Positions 1 to 7,221 of a DNA stretch of 64,000 nt are shown piece after piece; within the stretch, counting starts at the first letter, position 1; each line of letters starts with the position of its first letter. The stretch comes from Acidobacteriota bacterium (GTDB lineage Bacteria; Acidobacteriota; Aminicenantia; Aminicenantales; Saccharicenantaceae), in assembly GCA_028749115.1 (NCBI GenBank), contig JAQURD010000002.1:228129-292128 (forward strand), given 5' to 3'. The translations under genes were made by a program, and so were the position numbers. The notes under the pieces are model-generated. The model worked only from the letters and a program-made list of their open reading frames with translations, did no database searches and was not told where the DNA came from.

Positions 1-817
1 TTAAAACGAGTTCCTGGTCTGCTTTCTCCGTCCCTTTCAGGTAGCCCATAGCCATCTCTTCCCGGTAAGGCACCATTTGACTCTTAACCACCGCCCTGAC
101 CTTCACCTCGATTTTTCTTTCCAGCATCTGTTTTAAATCATAATAGGTTCTTTCTGAAACCATGAAAGCAAAAGCCGGTTTATCTTTTTCACCAACCCGG
201 ATCGAGTTCCAACCAAGCTGATCCCGGTCATATTCGGGATGGCTGGAGGTACAGGCAATAATGCCTTTGGCGCCAAATTTTTCGACAGCTAGCTGGCGAG
301 CCCTTTCAGGAGAACCATAAACCAGGACAATTTTATCCTTGACTTCTTTTCCCTCATAAAAAGCTTCAGCGTAGCCCGGCCCAGCATCAATCAGTTCAGC
401 GGTAGTATCGGTAGAGGCGCTGCCCGGGCAGACCCCGGCCGGCATTTCTTTTAGGTCAACTAGCTTCTTTCTGGCAGGCTCAACCAGCCAGAGTTCAGCC
501 TGCTCAGCATCCCAGGTTTTAGGACTGGTGGCCGGCAGTTCAATAATAGCCGCCTCGTCGTAACCGTATTCTTTTAGCCTGTCCAGAATGAATCTGGTTT
601 CAAAATAGCCGTTCTGGTATTCTTCAACCGGACGGTTGCGGTTAACTCCTGTCAGATATATTTCATTCTGGAGAGCGAGTTCACCTGAGGATTCGTTGAT
701 GATTTCCTGAAGAACAGAGAGGGGCAGAAGGGTGCGAGGCAACTTTTTCTGAGGCTGAGCCAGAAGAGAAGAACTCAGCCCGAGGATAACCAGTATAATA
801 ATCACTTTCTCTTTCAT
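1..817 (-). CDS. Secreted M28-like peptidase, N-terminal part with PA domain (cut by window edge)
   Basis: This frame is missing from the ORF track because it has no stop before the window edge; I translated it by hand. It starts at an ATG preceded by GAGGAG and opens with a signal peptide (MKEKVIIILVILGLSSSLLA) ending in AQP. The stretch around residues 130-235 (TAELIDAGPGYAEAFY, GKEVKDKIVLVYG, FGAKGIIA) looks like a protease-associated (PA) domain of the kind that precedes or interrupts secreted M28 zinc aminopeptidases. The catalytic metal-binding part would lie beyond base 1, so the enzyme class is inferred from the PA domain and general layout only. It diverges from the gene at 983, with about 165 bases between them. 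It could also be another PA-domain protein, for example an S8-type protease. Confidence 0.65.
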   Translation of the reverse strand, partial: MKEKVIIILVILGLSSSLLAQPQKKLPRTLLPLSVLQEIINESSGELALQNEIYLTGVNRNRPVEEYQNGYFETRFILDRLKEYGYDEAAIIELPATSPKTWDAEQAELWLVEPARKKLVDLKEMPAGVCPGSASTDTTAELIDAGPGYAEAFYEGKEVKDKIVLVYGSPERARQLAVEKFGAKGIIACTSSHPEYDRDQLGWNSIRVGEKDKPAFAFMVSERTYYDLKQMLERKIEVKVRAVVKSQMVPYREEMAMGYLKGTEKADQELVL

Positions 818-982
818 CTATCACTCCTCATCTCAGACATAAGAATGGAATTTTATTCTTAAAAACATTTTTAGGCAAAGTCAAAGTTGGATTTGTTTTG
901 GGGTTTCCCTTTTTGTTAAAATAAAAGGGGAAGGCAAAGAGGCTAAGAGGTCATTTCTGAGGAGAATAGAGGAGAATAAATA

Positions 983-1600
983 ATGGCTACTTCACTGGCA
1001 AAAAATATAATAATTGTGCTTCTGGCCATTGATATCATCTGGCTGATCTATATTCTACTTAAGAGCCACGCAGAAAGCCTGGGCAGAGCAATTGTGGCTG
1101 CCCTGGTTCTCGGCGTAATATTCTACTATCTTCAGGCCACCAGCCTTCAATACCTCAGTTTTAAGGCCATAAAAAATGACCTTTTTCCCCCTGAAATTCC
1201 TAATTATTCTTTTACAAAAACCGAGGCCGATACTCAGTATTCGCACCGAACAATTTACACCTTTATGATCGCCTTCTCTGATAACTCAGACGAAACGGCG
1301 GGTAAAGTATCTCCGCCACCCGAACTTAAGCTCAAGATGGACCCCAACGGCCGGACCTTTACTCTGGATGATCCTGAATCTTTAAATATCGTTTTGAAGC
1401 AGCTTAACCTGCCACCTGTCGATAACGGAGCGCCTGAGCTTTCTACTCTGACGGGAAATGCTAATGACCAGGGAATCTACCGCTGGGATGACTACCCCCA
1501 GGGAACTTTGACTGTCGAGAGGTCTCTCTATCAGAACAAGAATACCTTACAGAGTTATTATTGCCTCTCAAGAATTATCATTGATAGCAGTAAATATTAA
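983..1600 (+). CDS. Hypothetical inner-membrane protein, two N-terminal helices
   Basis: I do not recognise this family. The 205-residue product has two hydrophobic helices (about residues 8-27 and 35-52, the second containing AALVLGVIFYYL) followed by about 150 polar residues that should form a soluble domain outside the membrane. The start ATG is well supported by GGAGAATAAATA just upstream, and the sequence GAGGAGAATA is repeated in tandem before it. It stands alone: the peptidase upstream diverges and the pgs operon downstream converges on it. Nothing in the sequence points to a catalytic role. Confidence 0.6.
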   Translation: MATSLAKNIIIVLLAIDIIWLIYILLKSHAESLGRAIVAALVLGVIFYYLQATSLQYLSFKAIKNDLFPPEIPNYSFTKTEADTQYSHRTIYTFMIAFSDNSDETAGKVSPPPELKLKMDPNGRTFTLDDPESLNIVLKQLNLPPVDNGAPELSTLTGNANDQGIYRWDDYPQGTLTVERSLYQNKNTLQSYYCLSRIIIDSSKY

Positions 1601-1799
1601 ATATGTTATTTGCCCCACAGAAAATTATATGTCTCCTCTTTACCCGGTGCCACTGCTTATTCTGACTGTCAGACAATTTCTTATGCCTGAAGACCTGGCT
1701 GCAGCATCCAGCCTGATTAAAGCTGGAGGGATTTACAGCCGACCCGAAATTTTTCATAGCGGCCCAGGCCAGGCTTTAAAAAATCAAGCTAGGCTCTAG

Positions 1800-2891
1800 C
1801 TAACCCTTGTTCTTTTGATTAAGCTGGTTGAAAATCACACCGGCCGCGCAGAAGAAAAGATAAGCTCCAAACAGCAACCAGAGTTTCTTTTTCCCATCTT
1901 TTTCCGGTGGAAGCTTGAAATCTTGATCTGATTGAGGCAGAGGCTGTGGATCCCAGGGGAGATTATAACGTTCAGCTAAACCCCTGATATTCAACAAATG
2001 AATAACGGGAATACCCTGGCCGGCCAGGCGCTGAATCACTCCGCACCGGTCTGGCGGTGGAATCTTTTTTACCCAGGTCAACCCCGGGTCAAGTTCCAGC
2101 ACAGATGCATCCAGACCTAAATTGACAAGGCTTCCACCAATATTTATAAAAGCCCCAATGGGCTGCCCGCCGGCGGCTTCCTGAAACAGGCGGAGATGTG
2201 CTTCCACCATGTTTTTAAGACCATCTGGCTCAAGAAATTTTAATCCTGAGGCCTGAGCCTCCTGTTTCAGTGCCGATTTCAAGTCTTCAGGAAACTCACG
2301 GCCGGAATCGTCTTCTCCACCCCAGGAGACAGCCAGCAAGCAGTGCTGACTAAAGCCCGCCTGCCTCAAGCAACTCTCTATCGACAGCCAGCTAAAATCC
2401 GGATTGTTTGCTCCCCACTGAGAAGCCCCAAGAGAAACAATTACCAGGAGCTTAAGGTTCATGGCCCGGGCAGCACAATAGGAAGCCAGGACAAGTGCCG
2501 GAAAAGAGCTGGAAGCACCTGCCGCCACTACCTGACCTTTTTTTACGCCCGCCTGCCGTAGAAGGCGGACAAGAAGAGCAGATATAGCTGGGTTGGTCGT
2601 AGTCCTTTTGGCTTCAAGTTTACCAAGAGTAGTGGTTAAAGGGCTTGATTCCAGGCCAATTAATCCGGTTCTCATTAAATCAAACTTGTTCTTTTCTGGC
2701 TGCAGACCCTGTTTTTGCTGACAGCTAAATATTTCTTTCATGGCCTGCTGCATTAAGCAGGCAGCTTCAGCTTCATCGGTAGCCAGTTTTCTCCCGGCAG
2801 GCTCAAACCAGACATAAAAGATAAGGTAAAAAACCAGGCTAACTCCCGCCAGGTAGAAAAGTGTCAACCTCTGCAATTTTGCTGTTCGCAT
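1800..2891 (-). CDS. pgsW: Poly-gamma-glutamate system protein PgsW
   Basis: Third gene of a pgsB-pgsC-pgsW operon, starting 3 bases after the pgsC stop. The 363-residue protein has an N-terminal membrane helix (TLFYLAGVSLVFYLIFYVWF), a long extracytoplasmic domain with small-residue turns (VVAAGASSSFPAL, GAFINIGGSLVNLG) and a second hydrophobic helix near the C terminus (LWLLFGAYLFFCAAGVIF) followed by a basic tail. This matches the PgsW-type proteins found beside PgsB and PgsC in species that lack the classical PgsA/CapA phosphatase-like partner. The precise role is not established; from context it helps make, export or anchor polyglutamate. The identification rests on operon position and overall layout as well as on family recognition. 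Confidence 0.75.
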   Translation of the reverse strand: MRTAKLQRLTLFYLAGVSLVFYLIFYVWFEPAGRKLATDEAEAACLMQQAMKEIFSCQQKQGLQPEKNKFDLMRTGLIGLESSPLTTTLGKLEAKRTTTNPAISALLVRLLRQAGVKKGQVVAAGASSSFPALVLASYCAARAMNLKLLVIVSLGASQWGANNPDFSWLSIESCLRQAGFSQHCLLAVSWGGEDDSGREFPEDLKSALKQEAQASGLKFLEPDGLKNMVEAHLRLFQEAAGGQPIGAFINIGGSLVNLGLDASVLELDPGLTWVKKIPPPDRCGVIQRLAGQGIPVIHLLNIRGLAERYNLPWDPQPLPQSDQDFKLPPEKDGKKKLWLLFGAYLFFCAAGVIFNQLNQKNKG

Positions 2892-2894
2892 CGC

Positions 2895-3329
2895 TTAGAA
2901 AAATAACTGACTGAGGAAAAAAGTTAAGACTGAAACAAAAATCAGAGAGGAAAGGACAGGTAATATCTTTTGCCGCTCCAGGGTTGAAGCCAGAATGCCG
3001 GGGACTACCCAGCCAATAACCCTGAGGCCAACCGGTTCAGCCAGGAGATGAGGCAGAGCCAGGCTCCAGGCCTCCCCCAGACAGGCTCCGGCTAAAACCA
3101 TCAGGACAAACCTCCGGCGGCCAAAAATAATAAAATAACGGGACAGTAAACGGTAAATAAGTAACGTCAAGAAAGCTGCAGCCAGAGTAGTCAGCGGGCG
3201 CCAGGGCTGGTTTAGGTAGAGGGCAAAATAACCAGGAACAATCAGTCCGCCAGGAGAAAGGCCAGTAACCTCGGCATAAATAAGAGCCAGAATCAACCCC
3301 AGGAAAAAAGAGCTATAACCTGATGGCAT
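2895..3329 (-). CDS. pgsC: Poly-gamma-glutamate biosynthesis membrane protein PgsC/CapC
   Basis: Small integral membrane protein of about 145 residues with four to five hydrophobic helices. The opening (YSSFFLGLILALIYAE followed by TGLSPGGLIVPGYFAL) is characteristic of PgsC/CapC, the membrane partner of the ligase PgsB in poly-gamma-glutamate synthesis. The ORF track begins at a TTG (3344); I prefer the ATG at 3329 because AGAGGAAGG sits just before it and family members begin close to this point. The gene overlaps the end of pgsB by 17 bases, indicating translational coupling. Confidence 0.85.
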   Translation of the reverse strand: MPSGYSSFFLGLILALIYAEVTGLSPGGLIVPGYFALYLNQPWRPLTTLAAAFLTLLIYRLLSRYFIIFGRRRFVLMVLAGACLGEAWSLALPHLLAEPVGLRVIGWVVPGILASTLERQKILPVLSSLIFVSVLTFFLSQLFF

Positions 3330-4581
3330 TACCCTTCCTCTCAAGATAATCTATCATTTCCTGTCCAAAGCCGGCAATATTGCCGAGCCCAAAAACTACT
3401 GGCTCAGGTCGAAATGGTGAGCTTTCATCCGAAGAAATGAAAGAAAAATGAGTTAAAATTTCTTTTAAGACAGTTTCCGGTGCCGGATTCTTCTTAGCAT
3501 AAAAAGCCTCAACAGATAGAGATTTTAATTTTTTCCGCAAGTATCTCCGGGCAGCTATTGCGCCAGGACCGGCAAGGGCTAAGCCTGAAAGCTTCAACTG
3601 ACCGCCGGTCATGCTATCTGTTATTACTTTTCCTCTCCAGTTATCCGCCAGAAAATCTACCCACTGTTTAGTGCGGTCTCCCCGATCGCGGCGAAAAGAC
3701 AGCAGGCCATAAACCGGCTGCTTCCACCAGCCAGTGCGTTCAATAACCTTCTGCATAGCCTGTATCGAGGAAAGCGGATCATTAGCGGCAAAAAGACTCA
3801 CAAAGTAAATTTTTCTGACTGTATCTTCAGGATTCACTTCCCACGCCCTGGGACAACCGGCATCAGGCTCCACCCTTTTCATTCCCTGAGTAATTATATC
3901 ATCGCTCAGGCGGCAGAAGCGGAGGACGCTTACCGCCAGCCGGCTGTTGGGTTCAAATTCAGGATAAGGCAACCCAACGGCCAGTTCCTGGCTGGCTGAA
4001 TCTTCCTTGACAGGTATGATCACCGTCCCTTTCCCTTTTGCTTCTTTCAGCATTTCAGGTAAAAGCTCTTCCTCTGGAAGATAGACAGCCTGTCCAGTCC
4101 TGAAGGCTCGAGTAAAAGCCAGAGCAATTTCTTCTCTGGTCTTACCCAGTACCGCGAGATGATCTGGCCTGATATTGCTGACTACCAGTATTTCCGGCTG
4201 TAAAAGATAGCGGCTTTCAGCCCGCAGGCACTCCGGCTGGATACTCATCATTTCTGCGACGAGGTAATCCACTCTTTGTCTGGCAGCCTTTCTGATCAGC
4301 CTTTTTTGTTCCAGAATGGTTGGCTTTCCTCTTCTTTTTATCTCTTCTTCATGCCCATCAGGATAGATGATCACCGGCCTTGAACCCGTAGTTTTAGCCA
4401 CAACCCGGTAACCTGCCTGCCTCAAACTGGCCGTTATTATTCTCGTTATGCTTGACTTTCCCCGTATGCCAGTGACGGCTATCCTGTGCGGAATCTTTCT
4501 AAGGCGGCGGTAGTGGATGAGCGATTCGAAACCAAGATAGATAAGAAAAAACAGAAGAGACAGAATGAGGACTTTGTTCAT
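3313..4581 (-). CDS. pgsB: Poly-gamma-glutamate synthase PgsB/CapB
   Basis: ATP-dependent amide ligase of the Mur-ligase superfamily that polymerises glutamate through its gamma-carboxyl group. An N-terminal membrane helix (VLILSLLFFLIYLGF) is followed by the P-loop TGIRGKSS, which is the family signature, then EMMSIQPE and VVSNIRPDHLAVLG, both typical of PgsB. The length, about 422 residues, is usual. The track starts at a GTG (4590); an ATG three codons later (4581) is chosen here, but neither has a good ribosome-binding site. pgsC and pgsW follow immediately, while pgsA and pgsE are not visible. Upstream lie two terminator-like hairpins and a sigma-54 promoter on the same strand, so expression may depend on readthrough. 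The product could be surface-bound capsule or released polymer. Confidence 0.9.
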   Translation of the reverse strand: MNKVLILSLLFFLIYLGFESLIHYRRLRKIPHRIAVTGIRGKSSITRIITASLRQAGYRVVAKTTGSRPVIIYPDGHEEEIKRRGKPTILEQKRLIRKAARQRVDYLVAEMMSIQPECLRAESRYLLQPEILVVSNIRPDHLAVLGKTREEIALAFTRAFRTGQAVYLPEEELLPEMLKEAKGKGTVIIPVKEDSASQELAVGLPYPEFEPNSRLAVSVLRFCRLSDDIITQGMKRVEPDAGCPRAWEVNPEDTVRKIYFVSLFAANDPLSSIQAMQKVIERTGWWKQPVYGLLSFRRDRGDRTKQWVDFLADNWRGKVITDSMTGGQLKLSGLALAGPGAIAARRYLRKKLKSLSVEAFYAKKNPAPETVLKEILTHFSFISSDESSPFRPEPVVFGLGNIAGFGQEMIDYLERKGNAIRL

Positions 4582-4707
4582 TTCAAACACCAGGCTGCCA
4601 TGGTTGTTCTGATTTTGAGTTTATAAAAATAAAAAAATAACCGCAACCTGAACCATATTTTAGAACCAGATGCCTGGTCATTCTTGATTTTTTGAAAAAA
4701 AGAAAGG

Positions 4708-4731
4708 GAGGGGTGCTGCTTAGCACCCCTC
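4708..4731 (-). terminator. Rho-independent terminator-like hairpin
   Basis: Perfect 10-bp stem, GAGGGGTGCT paired with AGCACCCCTC around a GCTT loop. Read on the minus strand it is followed by CCCTTTCTTTTTTTC, as expected of an intrinsic terminator. No clear protein-coding gene ends just upstream, so it either ends a short RNA started at the sigma-54 promoter or acts as a conditional terminator in the leader of pgsB. Confidence 0.7.
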
Positions 4732-4827
4732 TTATTAATTGAAGGAAGGGGGAATGGAAAGAAGGGCAAAGAAGGGCAAAAAGGAGGCATATATAAAATT
4801 TTGGGTGCGCTCATTGTTTTCGGAGCT

Positions 4828-4975
4828 AAAAAGGGAGGGAGAACTTGATATACTCACTGGCCCGCACATTCTCAACTTCTCCCTCCCGGCTTCAGCCATA
4901 CAATCTATATGAATAAAAGAAAACGTTTTAACTAATTCTTTTATGTATTCCGCTTTTGCCATCTTTTTCATTCCG
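4828..4975 (-). ncRNA. Candidate sigma-54-dependent small RNA or attenuated leader
   Basis: Inferred transcript of roughly 145 nt. It would start about 12 bases after the GC of the sigma-54 promoter and end at a T run (4828-4832) directly following a 16-bp hairpin. A short reading frame beginning MKKMAKAEYIKELVK could be translated from it, but its first ATG lies almost at the expected transcription start and it would read straight through the hairpin. An RNA gene or a leader of pgsBCW is therefore as likely as a peptide. The ends are inferred, not seen. Confidence 0.35.
4833..4887 (-). terminator. Long inverted repeat with T run
   Basis: The arms 4833-4848 (GGGAGGGAGAACTTGA) and 4872-4887 (TCAACTTCTCCCTCCC) pair over 16 positions with one mismatch, around a loop of about 23 bases. 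On the minus strand the stem is followed directly by TTTTT. The stem is stable enough to terminate transcription coming from the sigma-54 promoter about 100 bases upstream. Confidence 0.6.
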
Positions 4976-4986
4976 CAAATAATCAC

Positions 4987-5002
4987 TGCAATTTTTGTGC
5001 CA
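4987..5002 (-). promoter_or_regulatory. Sigma-54 (-24/-12) promoter, full consensus match
   Basis: Minus strand reads TGGCACAAAAATTGCA, which matches the sigma-54 consensus TGGCAC-N5-TTGCA at every defined position, with GG and GC separated by 10 bases. It fires toward the hairpins and pgsBCW. A sigma-54-dependent response regulator is encoded about 850 bases away, making it the obvious candidate activator. Confidence 0.75.
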
Positions 5003-5100
5003 GATTTATTCTGGGGAGAATAAAAAAATCGTTGGTAAAATATAAAAAATATTACAATCTCCGTAAATAACTTTTACACCTCTTACTTCTGACAGCTACT

Positions 5101-5132
5101 GGTAGAGACCGGCCAACATTTAAGGTAGAGAC
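5101..5132. repeat. Direct repeat GGTAGAGAC x2, possible activator site
   Basis: The 9-mer GGTAGAGAC occurs at 5101-5109 and 5124-5132, 23 bases apart start to start. This is 100-130 bases upstream of the sigma-54 promoter at 4987-5002, the distance range used by enhancer-binding regulators. That it binds the neighbouring regulator is inference. Confidence 0.3.
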
Positions 5133-5348
5133 AGACCAAAACTGGTGCCGGACAGAAAGCGGCGGGTCAGCCTGATTACTTCAAGAGCCGCTAATTCTCC
5201 TCATCTTCTTAATCTCTAGAACCTTCAAGACCTGGATGGGGAAGCCAGAAATAAAATCCTATTTCGGCCAGCCCGGTGGCGTTTAGCATTTTTAAGACTG
5301 TTTATTAAGACTCAACAGAAAGAATAGATGATAGGCTGACCACTAATC

Positions 5349-5726
5349 TCAATCATTTGATGACGGCTCTCCCAGCAGGTCATCAATCGCGCCGGTCAAA
5401 GCCTTAAGATCGAGGGGCTTGATAAAAATATGATCAATATTTAATTTTTGAATTTCATCGGCCTTTATTTGCTCAGGAAAGGCTGAGATCAGAACCACCT
5501 TCCCCTTATAACCCTCCTGCCTGAAGTCTTGAATCATCTTTAAGCCATTTTCCCCAGGTAAACGTAAATCAGCAATAATCAAATCTATTTCCGTCTCTTT
5601 GAATCTTGCCAGGGCTTCAGCTGCATCTCTGGCTAAGTAAACATTGTACTTCGGGATTAAGAGCAAAAAGAAAGTCTTCCTGATAGATTCGTCATCATCA
5701 ACAATAGCAATTCTGTTTTTCTGCAT
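5349..5726 (-). CDS. Single-domain response regulator (receiver only)
   Basis: A stand-alone receiver (REC) domain of about 125 residues with no output domain. The acidic pocket (IVDDDE near residue 8), the phosphoacceptor Asp in IIADLRLPG (about D53), the conserved Ser in VVLISAF and the Lys in FIKPLD are all present, so it should be phosphorylated. Start: the ATG at 5726 has AAGGGAG at good spacing, whereas the track used a GTG seven codons earlier. It lies downstream of the sigma-54 regulator gene but has its own sigma-54 promoter (5748-5763). It may compete for phosphate from the neighbouring kinase or pass it on; which of these cannot be told from sequence. Confidence 0.85.
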   Translation of the reverse strand: MQKNRIAIVDDDESIRKTFFLLLIPKYNVYLARDAAEALARFKETEIDLIIADLRLPGENGLKMIQDFRQEGYKGKVVLISAFPEQIKADEIQKLNIDHIFIKPLDLKALTGAIDDLLGEPSSND

Positions 5727-5747
5727 ACTAACTCCCTTCAAATGCAC

Positions 5748-5763
5748 AGCAGATTTCGTGCCA
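5748..5763 (-). promoter_or_regulatory. Sigma-54 (-24/-12) promoter of the receiver gene
   Basis: Minus strand reads TGGCACGAAATCTGCT: one difference from TGGCAC-N5-TTGCT, and GG and GC are 10 bases apart. Transcription would start about 10-15 bases before the Shine-Dalgarno sequence AAGGGAG of the receiver gene. Spacing and orientation fit direct control of that gene. Confidence 0.7.
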
Positions 5764-5856
5764 GCCGGGCGGCTGATTTACACGGAGAAAAACCTAACCA
5801 GCGAGAAAACCTGTTATAAATATCTGAACATTTGTCAAATTTTTTTACAAGAAATT

Positions 5857-7221
5857 TTATTCCGAAGTAGCAATTTTCAAATCATAATCTCTTATTTTTT
5901 TGTCAAGAGTTGGCCGGGAAATATCCAGGATCTGGCTGGCCCGGCTTTTGCTGCCTTTCGTCGCTTGTAGAACATATTGAATGTATCTTTTTTCTATTTC
6001 CCACAAAGGAACAAGTTCCCTGGTAAGCGGTGGCTGTTCTTCATGTCCGGCAGAAGCGGCAGGTTCAAGCGGCAGATATTCCTTTAAGACAACATCTCCT
6101 TTGGCCAGAATAACCGCCCTGATTAAGGCATTTTCCAGCTCGCGAACGTTGCCTTTCCAGGTTTGATCAACGAGAAAATCCATAACCTCAGGCGGCACTT
6201 TTCTGACATTTTTCTTTAATTCCCGGTTAATTTTTTCCAGTAGATAAGCAACCAGATCTGGTATATCTTCCCGCCTTTCTCTAAGCGGAGGCAGATTAAT
6301 TTCAACCACCTTGAGACGATAATACAGATCTTCCCTGAACTTCCCCTGAGTGACCATGTCCATCAGGTTCTGATTAGTAGCAGCGATGATTCTGGCCTCA
6401 GTCTTAAGCACTTTTTCACCGCCAACCTTCATAAAATCCCTGTTTTCTATCACCCGGAGGAGCTTTGATTGCAAATTGGAAGAGATATCTCCTATTTCAT
6501 CCAGAAATAATGTACCCTTACCAGCTATTTCAAATTTTCCCCTCGTCTCGGTCACCGCATCAGTAAAAGCCCCCCGGACATGGCCAAAAAGCTCAGATTC
6601 CAGCAGAGTATCGGAAATAGCCGAACAGTTGATCACAATAAAAGGTTCATCCCGGAAAGGACCATTGTAATGAATGGCTTTGGCCACCAGTTCTTTGCCT
6701 GTGCCGCTTTCCCCCTGAATCAGAATATTCGTTCTGGTGTTGGCCACCAGGCCAATCAGTTTGAAGACCTCCCTCATCTGAGGTGAACGCCCGATGATAT
6801 TATCAATCTGATATTCTTTTTGCTGTTCTTCCAGGAGATAGCTGACTTTTTGTTCAAGAGCTTTCATCTGGAGGGCTTTGTCTATGGTCAAATCTAGATC
6901 GAGATTATCAAGAGGCTTGACCAGATATTCAAAGGCACCGGCTTTTACTGCTTCTACTGTCGTTCTCATATCATCAAAGGCAGTCATAATAATGACTGTT
7001 ACCTCATGATTTTCAGCCTTAACCTTCTTTAAAACATCAAGCCCATTGATATCCGGCAGTTTGACATCCAGCAGAGCTAAATCCGGCTGGAAATCCCGGA
7101 AAATCCTCAGGCCTTCTTCCCCGCTTTCAGCTCCTTTAACCTCAAAACCCTTCTCTTTGAGATGAGAAAGCAGCGTCCGGCTGACCAGATTATCGTCTTC
7201 TACAACCAGAATTTTAGTCAT
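5857..7221 (-). CDS. Sigma-54-dependent response regulator, NtrC/AtoC family
   Basis: Classical three-part activator of 454 residues. The N-terminal receiver has phosphoacceptor D52 (ALLDVKLPD) and Lys102 (YLVKPLD). The central AAA+ domain has Walker A GESGTGKE (170-177), the sigma-54-contacting loop GAFTDA (217-222) and Walker B TLFLDEIGD. The C-terminal Fis-type helix-turn-helix is SRASQILDISRPTLDKKI. It is expected to be phosphorylated by the kinase encoded just upstream, whose stop overlaps its ATG (ATGA), and then to drive sigma-54 RNA polymerase. Two sigma-54 promoters lie within 1 kb downstream of it, both plausible targets. All key residues are intact. Confidence 0.95.
   Translation of the reverse strand: MTKILVVEDDNLVSRTLLSHLKEKGFEVKGAESGEEGLRIFRDFQPDLALLDVKLPDINGLDVLKKVKAENHEVTVIIMTAFDDMRTTVEAVKAGAFEYLVKPLDNLDLDLTIDKALQMKALEQKVSYLLEEQQKEYQIDNIIGRSPQMREVFKLIGLVANTRTNILIQGESGTGKELVAKAIHYNGPFRDEPFIVINCSAISDTLLESELFGHVRGAFTDAVTETRGKFEIAGKGTLFLDEIGDISSNLQSKLLRVIENRDFMKVGGEKVLKTEARIIAATNQNLMDMVTQGKFREDLYYRLKVVEINLPPLRERREDIPDLVAYLLEKINRELKKNVRKVPPEVMDFLVDQTWKGNVRELENALIRAVILAKGDVVLKEYLPLEPAASAGHEEQPPLTRELVPLWEIEKRYIQYVLQATKGSKSRASQILDISRPTLDKKIRDYDLKIATSE

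Larger units (their letters stand above)
4591..5348. other. Long intergenic region with sigma-54 promoter, repeats and hairpins
   Basis: About 760 bases separate pgsB from the receiver gene. The ORFs offered here (4578-4814 and 4735-4986) run through inverted repeats and look non-coding. Recognisable elements on the minus strand, in transcription order, are a 9-bp direct repeat (5101-5132), a consensus sigma-54 promoter (4987-5002), a long hairpin with a T run (4833-4887) and a second perfect hairpin with a T-rich tail (4708-4731). Confidence 0.6.

Noticed and set aside
1581-1799. 72-codon plus ORF after the small membrane protein
   Set aside because: Overlaps the end of the upstream gene, has no ribosome-binding site, and reads as antisense spacer next to the pgsW stop.
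4578-4814. 78-codon minus ORF upstream of pgsB
   Set aside because: Runs through a perfect terminator hairpin and low-complexity Pro/Phe sequence; no ribosome-binding site.
4735-4986. 83-codon minus ORF
   Set aside because: Its GTG start lies upstream of the expected sigma-54 transcription start and it crosses a 16-bp inverted repeat. Kept only as part of a candidate RNA or leader.
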